Origin: Bradyrhizobium sp. Ghvi
GTDB taxonomy: Bacteria; Pseudomonadota; Alphaproteobacteria; Rhizobiales; Xanthobacteraceae
Assembly: GCF_900115265.1 (NCBI RefSeq)
Contig: NZ_FOVU01000001.1
Location: 593,001 to 657,000 of the forward strand
Reading direction: 5' to 3'
Length of the DNA stretch: 64,000 nucleotides
Shown: in pieces, positions 19,640-28,910 of the stretch
Layout of the letters: each line of letters starts with the position of its first letter
Position numbering within the stretch: the first letter of the stretch is position 1
Notes under the pieces: generated by a model
Databases searched by the model: none
The model's input: the letters and a program-made list of their open reading frames with translations, nothing else
Told to the model about the DNA's origin: nothing
Position numbers and translations under genes: made by a program

Positions 19640-20023
19640 TTATGATTGGGCGGCGAGTTGCTCCGCCATCAGGCGGTGCAGCATGTTGATGGCCTTGAGC
19701 GGACGCACCATCACCTTGAAATGGGTGATGCGCCGGTCGGTGTCGAAGGTGATGATGTCGACACCGTTGATCTCGATGCCGTCGATCATGGTCTTGAACT
19801 CGAGCACCGCGCCGCGCTCGTTTGTCCATTCCCCGACATAGGTGAAGCCGGGACCGCCGAGCACCTTCTCGGCGCTGGCGAGATATTTGAAGGTGATGTC
19901 GCGCCCGCGCTGCGGCGAATGCACGACGGGGCTTTCGAACACGGCGTCAGGATGCAGCAGGTCCCACAGCGCAGCGCTGTCGTGGGACTTCGTGTAGGCG
20001 TACCAGGAACCGAGGCCGGTCAT
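19640..20023 (-). CDS. NTF2-like (SnoaL-type) protein, first gene of the beta-oxidation operon
   Basis: A protein of 127 residues with the cone-shaped NTF2-like fold pattern: an N-terminal helix (SWYAYTKSHDSAALWDLL), then HPDAVFESPVV, and the strands FTYVGEWTNERGAVLEFKTM and INGVDIITFDTDRRITHFKVM. Such proteins may be small isomerases, lyases or binding proteins; nothing here fixes the activity. It starts 33 bases before the acyl-CoA dehydrogenase gene and directly faces the PadR operators, so it is the promoter-proximal gene of the operon. A role in handling a CoA ester or an odd fatty acid is only inference. Confidence 0.87.
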   Translation of the reverse strand: MTGLGSWYAYTKSHDSAALWDLLHPDAVFESPVVHSPQRGRDITFKYLASAEKVLGGPGFTYVGEWTNERGAVLEFKTMIDGIEINGVDIITFDTDRRITHFKVMVRPLKAINMLHRLMAEQLAAQS

Positions 20024-20145
20024 TCTCAGGTGCCTCCCTCAAGGCCTTGGGCAAAGCTTTGAAAACAACCCCATGCACAGTAGCGAGGACGTTGATTTCA
20101 TTGCGTTTTCGGATCTGGCCTGTGGCCAACCTCGATCTCGCCTCA

Positions 20146-20179
20146 TATGCACATTGACGCATATGCACCAATGCGCATA
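20146..20179. promoter_or_regulatory. Two tandem PadR-type operators (TATGC-N8-GCATA twice)
   Basis: TATGC at 20146-20150 pairs with GCATA at 20159-20163, and TATGC at 20162-20166 pairs with GCATA at 20175-20179. Both have exactly eight bases between the half-sites, and they share GCATATGC in the middle, so their centres are 16 bases apart. The known PadR target is ATGT-N8-ACAT, the same geometry. They lie between the padR gene and the divergent beta-oxidation operon. Confidence 0.75.
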
Positions 20180-20220
20180 AAGTCAAGCCAGATAGTCGGG
20201 ATTTCAAGGGAGCTGGTGCC

Positions 20221-20808
20221 ATGGCGTTGGGCGACGCAATCCTCGCATGCCTGACGGAACGTCCGATGACGGGCTACGAGCTCGCCAAGACATTCGATTC
20301 CTCGATCGGCTTCTTTTGGAAAGCCGACCACCAGCAGATCTATCGCGAGCTCTCCAAGCTGCGCGACCGCGGCTACATCCAGGGCCGTGAGGTCGTCCAG
20401 ACAGGCAAGCCCAACAAACTCATCTATACGCTGACTCCCGAGGGCCGAACAGCACTGCGGCACTGGGCCGCGCGTCCGAGCACCCCGCCTTCGATCAAGG
20501 ACGACCTGCTGGTCCGGCTGCATGCGCTCGACAGCATCGACATCGAGCCCATCCGCACCGATCTGATGGACCGCCTGGAGCACCATCGCGACCGGCACCA
20601 GAACTACGAGCGGATCCTGAAAAAGCGATTTCCGGAGGGAACGGCGGAGGGCCGGCTCGACCTCGGCAATCTGCTGCTGCTTCAGCTCGGCGCCAGGCAC
20701 GAGCAGATGGTGGCCGACTTCTGCGAAGAGGCGCTCGAGGCCCTGTCGGCGATGTCAGGCAAGGGCACGGTGGTGCCGATCGAGGATGGCAAGCGGGAGA
20801 AGAGCTGA
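20221..20808 (+). CDS. PadR family transcriptional regulator
   Basis: A protein of 195 residues of the longer PadR class. The winged helix domain is MALGDAILACLTERPMTGYE, LAKTFDSSIGFFWKADHQQI, YRELSKLRDRGYIQGREV and YTLTPEGRTALRHWA. The C-terminal helical dimerisation domain (about residues 95-180) follows. GGGAG lies seven bases before the ATG. It is divergent from the beta-oxidation operon with the operators between them, so it probably represses both itself and that operon; an acyl-CoA or phenolic ligand would be the natural inducer, which is inference. Confidence 0.94.
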   Translation: MALGDAILACLTERPMTGYELAKTFDSSIGFFWKADHQQIYRELSKLRDRGYIQGREVVQTGKPNKLIYTLTPEGRTALRHWAARPSTPPSIKDDLLVRLHALDSIDIEPIRTDLMDRLEHHRDRHQNYERILKKRFPEGTAEGRLDLGNLLLLQLGARHEQMVADFCEEALEALSAMSGKGTVVPIEDGKREKS

Positions 20809-20886
20809 AGCGCGCCGACGGCTAGACTGGATCGGTAGGCTTGAAGAGCGATCTGATCGGGATGAATCGTCAGCGCGCTCAGGGCA

Positions 20887-21783
20887 CTATTTCGTCGACA
20901 AGACGCGTCTGACGATTTCGGCGAACTGCTCCGCTGCAGGCGAGAGCGTAAAGTCGGCCCGGCTCAACAGCGAGACGTGCCGATTGACGATCGGCTGGCT
21001 GAGTGGAACGGCTGCTAGGGTTGGAAACTGCGCCTTTGGCAGCATGTGCGCCGGTAGGATGCTGATTCCGGCGCCCTCCGCGGTGAGTGCCAGGGCGGTC
21101 GTGATGAGCGAGACTTCGAGGGCCGGCTTCAGCTCCTGCCCCGTCTGTGACAAGGCCTCGTCGATCTGGGAGCGAATCCGCGTTCCGCGGCGCATCGCAA
21201 TCAGGTCGGAGACGGTGAGGTCGGCCCAGGTCAAACGTCGGCGCTTCTCGAACCGGCCGTCTTTGATACCGATCGCCGAGAGCGGGCTTTGCATGAGCGT
21301 TTCGATCCGCGCTTCCGAGGTGCCGTCGTCCTCGAAGCTGCCGATGCCGAACTCGGCGTGGCCCGCCGTGACGAACGGCAGCAGCTCATCGGGAGCGATG
21401 TCGAACAGATCAATCTTCACCTCGGGATAGCGAGACCGAAACCTCGCCAGGATGCGCGGGAGCAGGGCCGAGGCGACGCCGGCGGAGACTGCGACGGCGA
21501 TCCGCCCCGTCCTGACTTCGACCAGGTCACGCATGTGCTGCGACAGTCCTCGTGCGCTCGACAGGATCCGTTCCGCTGCGGGGATCGCTTCCCGGCACGC
21601 AGCCGTCGGGTGCAGCGCGCGTGTGGTCCGATCGAACAGCTTGAGTTGGAAGTTCTCCTCGATCTGCCGGATGAGGAGGCTGATCGCCGACTGCGTGACG
21701 CGCAGCTCGGCCGCCGCCTTCGTGATGCTTCCGAGGCGATAGACCAGGACCAGCGCCTCGAGCTGCCGCATGGTAGGATTCAT
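20887..21783 (-). CDS. LysR family transcriptional regulator of the catabolic cluster
   Basis: A protein of 298 residues. The N-terminal helix-turn-helix reads MRQLEALVLVYRLGSITKAA, AELRVTQSAISLLIRQIEE and LKLFDRTTRALHPTAA. The rest is the usual two-lobed effector domain, including GRIAVAVSAGVASALLPRIL. It is transcribed away from the MFS transporter gene, with 139 bases to that gene's likely start. LysR regulators in this arrangement normally activate the divergent operon in response to its substrate, so this is the likely controller of 21923-28558. Confidence 0.93.
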   Translation of the reverse strand: MNPTMRQLEALVLVYRLGSITKAAAELRVTQSAISLLIRQIEENFQLKLFDRTTRALHPTAACREAIPAAERILSSARGLSQHMRDLVEVRTGRIAVAVSAGVASALLPRILARFRSRYPEVKIDLFDIAPDELLPFVTAGHAEFGIGSFEDDGTSEARIETLMQSPLSAIGIKDGRFEKRRRLTWADLTVSDLIAMRRGTRIRSQIDEALSQTGQELKPALEVSLITTALALTAEGAGISILPAHMLPKAQFPTLAAVPLSQPIVNRHVSLLSRADFTLSPAAEQFAEIVRRVLSTK

Positions 21784-21922
21784 AAGCTAAGCTCGTGAAT
21801 GGATGAGAATTTTGTGGCTAATCGAAAGAGTGCAGTCGTGCAAGATAATTCCGGCGCGATGCTCGCCGCTGCGGCTTGGCCGCGGCGTGTCATCGAACGA
21901 CAACAAGCAAGGGGAGGGAGAT

Positions 21923-23296
21923 TTGGCGGAAGCGATCAACATTGGCCGTTACATTGACGACCGTCCGCTGTCGGCCTTCCAAATCCGCGCGATCTGCTTG
22001 TGTGCACTAGTGATCGGGCTGGACGGCTTCGATGCCCAGGCGCTTGGTTTCGTCGCCCCGGCGCTCAGCAAGGATCTGCATCTGGCGCCCGGCGCCCTCG
22101 GGCCCGTATTCGGTGCGTCCTTGTTTGGCGTCATGGTCGGCTCGCTGTTGTTCGGTGCGCTCGCCGATTATTTCGGCCGGAAGTGGCTGGTGGTCGCCGG
22201 TGTTCTCGTGTTTGCGCTGGGGTCGCTGGCAACGAGCCGGGCCGGGAGCGTCTCGGATCTCGTGATCCTGCGCTTCATGACCGGGCTCGGCCTCGGTGGC
22301 GTCCTTCCCAATACCATTGCCCTGACCAGCGAATACTCACCGCAGCGCCGCCGGACCCTGCTGATCATGTTGATGTTCATGACCGTGTCGCTCGGCTCTG
22401 CCATTGGCGGCTGGGTCGCAGCCAAGCTGATCTCGGCCTATGGCTGGCAGGTCATCTTCATGGTGGGCGGCTTCCTTCCGCTCGTCCTTTGCCCCGTCCT
22501 GATCCTGTGGCTCCCGGAATCGCTCTCCCTGCTCGCGCTCGATGCAAGAAAGAGCGGCCGCGTTCGCGCGCTTTTGGCCCGGATCGATCCATCGGCAAGC
22601 TTTGCAGCGGATGCGCGCTTCACCATCGTCGAGGAAAGCGGCAAGGGTTTTCTGTTGCCGCAGCTCTTCACGAGGCATCGGCTGGTGCCGACACTGCTCC
22701 TGTGGGTCATGTTCTTCATGAATATGCTCGACATTTACTTTCTGAATAGCTGGCTGCCGACACTGACGCATGGTGTCGGCCTCGATTTGCAGGCGGCGAT
22801 CGCTGTCGGCGTTGCGTTTCAGGTCGGCGGAATGCTCGGTACGGTCGCGCTCGGATTGCTGATCGAGCGACTCGGCTTCCATCGCGTCCTGTTCCTGACC
22901 TACGCCGCCGGGTTCATCTCGATCGTCACCATCGGCCTTGCGGGAGCCGCGCTGCCGATCCTGGTGCCGGCAGTGTTCATCGCCGGCGTCGCCGTGATCG
23001 GCGGACAGATCGGCTGTAACGCGTATGCGGCGCGCCTCTATCCGACCTACATCCGCGCCACCGGAATTGGTTGGGCGCTCGGCATGGGCCGCTTCGGCTC
23101 GATTCTCGGCGTCACTGTCGGCGGACTGATGCTTGCGGCGCAATGGGGGATCCCATCGTTGTTCCAGGTCAGCGCCGTGCCACAGCTCTGCTCGGCACTG
23201 GTGATCCTTGGCCTTGCCCTCCTCAGCATGCGCCGTGGCGGCGCGCTGGCCGGCAAGACACAACATGACGCGCTTTCCGTGCCCGAACGCGCATGA
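21923..23296 (+). CDS. MFS transporter, aromatic acid:proton symporter type
   Basis: A protein of 457 residues with twelve membrane segments. The frame is open from 21803, but the TTG at 21923 has GGGGAGGGAG just upstream and gives AEAINIGRYIDDRPLSAFQI, the typical N-terminus of the aromatic acid:H+ symporter family (PcaK-like). Family motifs are DGFDAQALGFVAPAL in helix 1, GALADYFGRKWLV between helices 2 and 3, and ARLYPTYIRATGIGW in the second half. It precedes an aromatic-ring monooxygenase gene by 24 bases, so it probably imports the substrate of the cluster. The specific substrate is not known. Confidence 0.9.
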   Translation: MAEAINIGRYIDDRPLSAFQIRAICLCALVIGLDGFDAQALGFVAPALSKDLHLAPGALGPVFGASLFGVMVGSLLFGALADYFGRKWLVVAGVLVFALGSLATSRAGSVSDLVILRFMTGLGLGGVLPNTIALTSEYSPQRRRTLLIMLMFMTVSLGSAIGGWVAAKLISAYGWQVIFMVGGFLPLVLCPVLILWLPESLSLLALDARKSGRVRALLARIDPSASFAADARFTIVEESGKGFLLPQLFTRHRLVPTLLLWVMFFMNMLDIYFLNSWLPTLTHGVGLDLQAAIAVGVAFQVGGMLGTVALGLLIERLGFHRVLFLTYAAGFISIVTIGLAGAALPILVPAVFIAGVAVIGGQIGCNAYAARLYPTYIRATGIGWALGMGRFGSILGVTVGGLMLAAQWGIPSLFQVSAVPQLCSALVILGLALLSMRRGGALAGKTQHDALSVPERA

Positions 23297-23320
23297 ACTA
23301 CTCTAGTTAGAGAAGATGAC

Positions 23321-25024
23321 ATGAAAGCCATCCAAACCCAGGTTCTGATCGTCGGGGCGGGGCCGGTCGGATTGACCGCCGCCATGGATCTCGCCTCTCG
23401 CGGCATCGATGTCGTCGTCGCCGAAATCCGCCGCGCCGGCGAGCCTCCGAACGTGAAATGTAACCATGTCTCCGCACGCTCAATGGAGGTGTTCCGTCGC
23501 CTCGGCATCGCGCGCGAAGTGCGAGAAGGCGGATTGCCCGCCGACTTCCCGAACGATTGCGCGTACCGTACTGCGGTCGTCGGGCGCGAACTGACGCGCA
23601 TCCCGATTCCCTGTCGCGCGGATCGCTACACGGCGACCGGAGGCCCGGATACCAACTGGCCGACGCCCGAGCCGCCGCATCGGATCAATCAGATCTATCT
23701 CGAGCCGATCCTGTTCGCTGCCGCCGAAGCCCAGCCAAGGATCAGGATTCTCAGTCGCGTCCAGGTCGAGCATTTCGAGCAGGGCGCAGATGACGTAATT
23801 GCGCGGGCGCAGAACCTCGATACGAACGAGGACATCACCATTGCCGCCGATTATCTGATCGGTTGCGATGGCGGCCGGTCCACTGTGCGTAGGCTGATCG
23901 GCTCGCGCCTTGGTGGCACTGACGTCGTGCAGCGCGTGCAGTCCACATACATTCACGCCCCCGCGCTGAAGGATCTGATCACCCAGAAGCCCGCCTGGAT
24001 GACCATGTCGCTCAATCCGCGCCGCTGCGGCACGACGGTCTCGATCGACGGCCGCGACAACTGGCTGATCCACAACCACCTCGCGCCCGAAGAGCTCGAG
24101 TTCGACAGCGTCGATCGCGACTGGGCGCTGCGCACCATTCTCGGCGTCGATGATCGCTTCCAGTATGAGATCATCAGCAAGGAGGATTGGGTCGGGCGGC
24201 GCCTCGTAGCCGATCGCTTCCGGGACGGCCGTGCGTTCATTTGCGGTGATGCCGCCCATCTTTGGATTCCTTATGCAGGGTACGGCATGAATGCTGGCAT
24301 CGCCGATGCCGTCGATCTCTGCTGGATTTTGGCCGGCGTCCTGCAGGGATGGGCGAACCCAGCGCTGCTCGACGCCTACGAGGCCGAGCGCCAGCCGATC
24401 ACCGAGCAGGTCTCGCATTTCGCGATGAACCACGCACTTGCCGTCATGAGTCAACGGCGCGCGGTGCCCGCCGAGGTCGAGATCGATGGTCCTGATGGCG
24501 ATGCCGCGCGTAGCAAGGTCGGCCAGGCCGCCTACGATCTCAACGTCCAGCAATATTGCTGCGCCGGTCTGAATTTCGGTTATTACTACGACCGCTCGCC
24601 GATCATCGCTTACGACGGCGAAGCGCCGCCGCCCTACAGCATGGGGAGCTTCACGGCCTCGACCGTGCCCGGCGCGCGCGTGCCGCACGCATGGCTGGCT
24701 GCTGGACGTTCGCTGCTCGACGCGCTCGGGCCCGCCTATACGCTGGTGCGGTTCGATCCGGCCGTCGATGCGGCGCCGCTGGTCGAGGCAGCCGCGCGTT
24801 CGGGCACTCCCTTGACGCTCCTCGACGTCGATCGGGCCAAGGCGGGATTCGATTTTCCTGAGACGCTCCTGTTGGTGCGCCCGGATTCGCACATTGCCTG
24901 GCGCGGTATGGCGGCGCCGCGGGATTCTGATCGGCTGTTTGAGCGATTGCGCGGAGCAATTTCCCAGCTGACCAGCCGTGAGCACGACTCGGCCAGAGAA
25001 GCCGCGGCTGCTCACGTTGCTTAA
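23321..25024 (+). CDS. FAD-dependent monooxygenase (MhpA/PheA-like aromatic hydroxylase family)
   Basis: A protein of 567 residues in the group A flavoprotein hydroxylase family, which uses NAD(P)H and oxygen to hydroxylate a phenolic ring. The FAD fingerprint is QVLIVGAGPVGLTAAMDLAS, the DG motif is YLIGCDGGRSTVRRLIG, and the GD motif is RAFICGDAAHLWIPYAGYGM followed by NAGIADAVDLCWILAG. A C-terminal thioredoxin-like domain (about residues 440-550) is present, as in MhpA and phenol hydroxylases. It sits between the transporter and the hydrolase-like gene. The exact substrate cannot be read from the sequence. Confidence 0.9.
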   Translation: MKAIQTQVLIVGAGPVGLTAAMDLASRGIDVVVAEIRRAGEPPNVKCNHVSARSMEVFRRLGIAREVREGGLPADFPNDCAYRTAVVGRELTRIPIPCRADRYTATGGPDTNWPTPEPPHRINQIYLEPILFAAAEAQPRIRILSRVQVEHFEQGADDVIARAQNLDTNEDITIAADYLIGCDGGRSTVRRLIGSRLGGTDVVQRVQSTYIHAPALKDLITQKPAWMTMSLNPRRCGTTVSIDGRDNWLIHNHLAPEELEFDSVDRDWALRTILGVDDRFQYEIISKEDWVGRRLVADRFRDGRAFICGDAAHLWIPYAGYGMNAGIADAVDLCWILAGVLQGWANPALLDAYEAERQPITEQVSHFAMNHALAVMSQRRAVPAEVEIDGPDGDAARSKVGQAAYDLNVQQYCCAGLNFGYYYDRSPIIAYDGEAPPPYSMGSFTASTVPGARVPHAWLAAGRSLLDALGPAYTLVRFDPAVDAAPLVEAAARSGTPLTLLDVDRAKAGFDFPETLLLVRPDSHIAWRGMAAPRDSDRLFERLRGAISQLTSREHDSAREAAAAHVA

Positions 25025-25062
25025 TCGGAAGTGTAGCTTTCTTGTTTCAAACGGGGGACTCA

Positions 25063-26771
25063 ATGCGTCAAGGGGCGATGGCTGCCGTCGGAGCGGTTCT
25101 AATCTTGCTGGGTGGGATGCTGGCGCATTTCACCCAGACGACCAATGGCATTCGTATCGAAGATGTGCGCTTCAAGGGCGCCGCTGGCAATACGATGAGC
25201 GCTCTCGTCTACATTCCGCGGAATGCGACCGAGCGAAACCCTGCCCCCGGAATCCTCGCCGTCCACGGCTATATCAACTCGCGCGAGACGCAGGACGGTT
25301 TTGCGATCGAGTTCGCCAGGCGCGGCTACGTGGTCGTTGCCTTGGACCAGACCGGCCATGGCTACAGTGATCCGCCTGCTTTCGCGCACGGTTTCGGCGG
25401 TCCCGACGGTCTGGCCTATCTGCGTAGCCTGCCATATGTCGACAAGGAGAACATCGGCCTTGAAGGGCACTCCATGGGCGGCTGGACAATTCTGGCTGCG
25501 GCTGCAGCGATGCCGGATGCCTACAAGTCGCTTGTGCTGGAGGGTTCTTCCACCGGAAAGCCTTTTGCGGCCGATGGCACGCCGATCTGGCCGCGCAATC
25601 TCGCAGTGGTTTTCTCGCAATACGACGAGTTCTCCCAGATCATGTGGGGAAGCGAGTACGCCAAAAATATTCCTCAGTCTGCAAAGCTTGCCGCCGTGTT
25701 CGGTGGGGCGGGAGCTATCGAACCTGGCAAGATTTACGGCGATATCAGCAAGGGTACGGCGCGGGTCCTTTATACCCCGGCAATCACGCATCCGGCCGAT
25801 CATTTTTCGCAGGAAGCGATCGGCGACAGCCTCGACTGGTTCAGCAAAACGCTGATAGGCGGCACGCCCCTGCCGCCGACCGATCAGATCTGGTTCCGCA
25901 AGGAGATCGGCACGTTGATCGCCCTCGTAGGTTTGCTGGTTTGTTCGACCTGCTGCTGACGTTCTCAGCGTTTGCCCCACTTCAGATCGGGCCGGCCCGT
26001 TCGGATGCGACGACGGCCGCGCTGCCCAAGGGCAGGCAATGGTGGGCCGCTTTCTGGGTTTCTGCGCTGCTGCCTGCGATCACGTACTATCCTGCCTTTG
26101 CCATTGGAAATGCGTGGCTGCCGGCATCGCGTTTCCTCCCGCAGGTTTTCACGACAGAGATCATGATCTGGGCGCTCCTCAACACGGCGATCACCTTGGC
26201 TCTGCTGCCCTTCGTGCCGAGGCGCACCAGCCGCAAGGGTGTCGCGGCCCAGGCTGTCTTGATCGCGCTTGCGACGGTCGCTATCGGCGTTGTGGCGGTT
26301 TGGCTTGCCGACCTTCTGTTCAAGATCGACTTTCGTTTCTGGGTCGTGGCACTCAAACTGCCGAGCGCGACACAGTTGATGATCATGCTGATCTATCTCG
26401 TTCCGTTCACACTGTTCTTTGTCGTCGCGCTGCGCACGCTGCACGCGAATTTCAGCCGCCTCGATGCGCCGGCGATCGGCCATTATGTCACGACGATCCT
26501 GGTGCTCTCGCTCGGATTTGTCGTTCTCATCGGCGGCCAATACCTGGCGATGTGGCTTGGCGGAAAGCTGATCAATCCGTTTCCGACCTCGCCGGTCGTG
26601 CCGCTATCTACCATCATCGGCATTCAGTTCATCCCGCTCCTTGCGGCTGTCGCCATCATCTCGACTTTCACCTGGCGACGCACGGGCACATCTTTGCCTG
26701 GAGCGCTGATCTGCGCCCTGCTGGTGACCTGGTACATGGTGGCGGGAACGGCGACACAGGCGGCAATCTGA
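25063..26771 (+). pseudogene. Alpha/beta hydrolase fused to a polytopic membrane domain, broken by a frameshift
   Basis: Two frames together make one protein of about 569 residues. The first (25063-25959) has an N-terminal membrane helix and an alpha/beta hydrolase domain with the nucleophile elbow GLEGHSMGGWTI, VVALDQTGHGYSDPP and a likely catalytic His in THPADHFS. It ends in GLLVCSTCC. The second frame continues from about 25938 (GLFDLLLTFSAFAPLQ) with six or seven membrane helices to 26771. No start codon or ribosome binding site lies near the junction. Adding one base around 25937-25942 would join them. It is either a 1-base deletion, a sequencing error or, less likely, programmed -1 frameshifting. 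GGGGGA precedes the ATG at 25063. Confidence 0.8.
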
Positions 26772-26824
26772 GTCCGGATTTGGGCCGCCGGAACGCGGTG
26801 TGGTGAGGCGGGAAAGATCAAAGC

Positions 26825-28558
26825 ATGCCGACGTACAGCACCGCACACTACTTCCTCGAGACCCTCGTCGATCTCGGGGTCGACTACATCTTTGCCAATC
26901 TCGGGACCGACCACGTCTCGCTGATCGAGGAGATCGCCCGCTGGGACAGCGAGGGACGGCGTCATCCAGCGGTCATCCTGTGCCCGCATGAGGTGGTCGC
27001 CGTCCACATGGCGGCGGGCTACGCGTTTGCGACCGGCCGCGGCCAGGCGGTGTTCGTCCATGTCGATGCCGGCACGGCCAATGCGTGCATGGCGATCCAG
27101 AATCTGTTTCGCTATCGCCTGCCAGTCATGTTGTTTGCCGGCCAGGCCCCATTCACGTTGCACGGCGAGCTCACCGGATCTCGAGATACCTATGTGCACT
27201 TCGTCCAGGACAGCTTTGACCAGGGGAGCATCGTACGGCCCTATGTGAAATGGGAATACACGCTTCCATCGGGCGTGGTCGTGAAGGAGGCGCTGACGCG
27301 CGCTGCGGCGTTCATGCACAGCGATCCGCCGGGGCCGGTCTACATGATGTTGCCGCGCGAGACCCTCGCGGAAATCCGGGACGAGCAGCAAATGCCTGGA
27401 TATCCGCCGGCGCGGTATGGCTCCGTGAAGGCCGGCGGGATCGAACCGGCGCGCGCGCATGCCGTCGCTGAAGCGCTGATGGCGGCCGGGAATCCGATCG
27501 CGTTCACCGCCTATCTCGGACGCAATCCAGATGCTGTCGCGGTGCTCGACCGCCTGGCGCTCGCCTGCGGCATTCGCGTGGCCGAATTCAATCCGGTCAC
27601 GATGAACATTCCACAGGACTCGCCGTGTTTCGCCGGTGCGGATCCGTCCGCGCTGGTCGCCAATGCTGATCTCGGGCTGCTCATCGATACCGACGTGCCC
27701 TTCGTTCCGCAGTCTGTGAGGGCTGCGGATGCGCTACGCTGGATCCAAATCGATATCGATCCGCTGAAGGCGGACATTCCGATGTGGGGCTTTGCCACCG
27801 ACCTGCGCATCCAGGGGGATTCGGCGATCATCCTGCAGCAGGTGCTCGAGATCGTCGAAGCGCGCGCCGACGAAGCCTACCGAAAGAAGGTGCGTCGCCG
27901 GATCGAGGGCTGGCACCCGATACGTGAGGCCGTCGAGGCAAAGCGACGATCCGCGGCCGCGCAAAAGGGCGAGCCAGGCGCAATCAATCCGGCATTCCTC
28001 TTCGCGCGTCTCCGGGCGCTCCTGTCCGAGGACGACATCGTCCTGAATGAGGCTGTCCGCAATGCGCCCGTCCTTCAGCAGCAACTCCGCCGCACCAAGC
28101 CCATGACCTATGTTGGGCTGGCCGGTGGCGGGCTTGGTTTCAGCGGCGGCATGGCGCTCGGCCTCAGCCTGGCGAAGCCCTCCTCTCGGGTGGTGCAGAT
28201 CGTCGGCGACGGCGCCTTCCACTTCGCCGCGCCGGATTCCGTCTACGCCGTGTCGCAGCACTATCGGCTGCCGATTTTCACCATCGTTCTCGATAACGGA
28301 GGCTGGCAGGCGGTGAAGGCCTCGGTTCAGCGAGTCTATCCAGACGGACAGGCCCAGAAGGCTGATGCGTTCCTGTCCCAGCTTCGGACCGGACGCCAAG
28401 ACGAGCAGCGGCACTTCATCGACATTGCCCGCGCGTTCGGCGCCCATGGCGAACGGGTCAGTGATCCGGATCGGCTTGATGAGACCATCACGCGCTGTCT
28501 CCGCGCGGTCGATGCCGGGCGCGCCGCCGTCATGCATGTCGACATCGTGCCGCTCTAA
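26825..28558 (+). CDS. Thiamine-diphosphate-dependent enzyme (acetolactate synthase-like)
   Basis: A protein of 577 residues with the three-domain design of the pyruvate decarboxylase/acetolactate synthase superfamily. The Pyr domain holds the cofactor-activating glutamate in CPHEVVAVHMAAGYAFATG. The PP domain near residue 460 has the ThDP/Mg signature IVGDGAFHFAAPDSVY ending in IVLDNGGW. It lacks obvious features of true biosynthetic acetolactate synthase and sits in a catabolic cluster, so a 2-oxo acid decarboxylase, a carboligase or a hydrolase-like ThDP enzyme acting on a ring-cleavage product are all possible. It follows the broken hydrolase gene by 53 bases. Confidence 0.88.
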   Translation: MPTYSTAHYFLETLVDLGVDYIFANLGTDHVSLIEEIARWDSEGRRHPAVILCPHEVVAVHMAAGYAFATGRGQAVFVHVDAGTANACMAIQNLFRYRLPVMLFAGQAPFTLHGELTGSRDTYVHFVQDSFDQGSIVRPYVKWEYTLPSGVVVKEALTRAAAFMHSDPPGPVYMMLPRETLAEIRDEQQMPGYPPARYGSVKAGGIEPARAHAVAEALMAAGNPIAFTAYLGRNPDAVAVLDRLALACGIRVAEFNPVTMNIPQDSPCFAGADPSALVANADLGLLIDTDVPFVPQSVRAADALRWIQIDIDPLKADIPMWGFATDLRIQGDSAIILQQVLEIVEARADEAYRKKVRRRIEGWHPIREAVEAKRRSAAAQKGEPGAINPAFLFARLRALLSEDDIVLNEAVRNAPVLQQQLRRTKPMTYVGLAGGGLGFSGGMALGLSLAKPSSRVVQIVGDGAFHFAAPDSVYAVSQHYRLPIFTIVLDNGGWQAVKASVQRVYPDGQAQKADAFLSQLRTGRQDEQRHFIDIARAFGAHGERVSDPDRLDETITRCLRAVDAGRAAVMHVDIVPL

Positions 28559-28611
28559 CAAACAGGCTAAATGCAGCCGGACGGGCGGCGCGACCTTGCC
28601 AAGCACTCAGC

Positions 28612-28689
28612 TGTCATCGCCCGGCTTGACCGGGCGATCCAATATTCCAGAGACGGCGCGGCTCGAATCGAGAAGCCGGGGCATGACAC
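28612..28689. repeat. Intergenic inverted repeat, family D (copy 1)
   Basis: TGTCATCGCCCGG and the converging GGGGCATGACA form its outer arms, with CGCCCGGCTTGACCGGGCG as an inner hairpin. Related copies lie at 41334-41420 and 49571-49673. It follows the last gene of the catabolic cluster by 53 bases, and could end that transcript. The rest of 28559-28910 holds no gene and must contain the promoter of the PodJ-like gene. Confidence 0.8.
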
Positions 28690-28910
28690 CGGTTGTTGGG
28701 CAATCGGACGAGAGCCGCGCCCAAACCGGTTCCCGCCGCCCAACTTTAAGACTCCCGGCCGGCGTTCCTTAACCCGTTATTTACCGTAACAGGAAAAAGT
28801 CGGTCTTCGAGGCAGACGACCCGCGCCAAATCCGATTGTCTTCGCAACCGGCACGCGAGGGGAGACTGGAGGCGTCGGGTGGGACGCCGGAGTCGGAACC
28901 GGACAGAGTC

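Noticed and set aside
16700..19645. A 981-codon plus-strand frame opposite the thiolase and acyl-CoA dehydrogenase genes.
   Set aside because: Its composition (His/Arg/Asp/Ala-rich) is the shadow of the highly conserved minus-strand genes, and it has no recognisable motif.
21803..21922. The upstream N-terminal 40 residues of the MFS transporter frame.
   Set aside because: They do not look like the family N-terminus, while the TTG at 21923 has a strong ribosome binding site and the expected sequence.
25938..26771. The membrane part after the frameshift as a separate gene.
   Set aside because: It has no start codon near its first residues and continues the hydrolase protein in the next frame, so one broken gene is more likely.
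28612..28689. The direct and inverted repeats as a CRISPR array.
   Set aside because: There are single inverted elements with two arms, not regularly spaced identical repeats with unique spacers.
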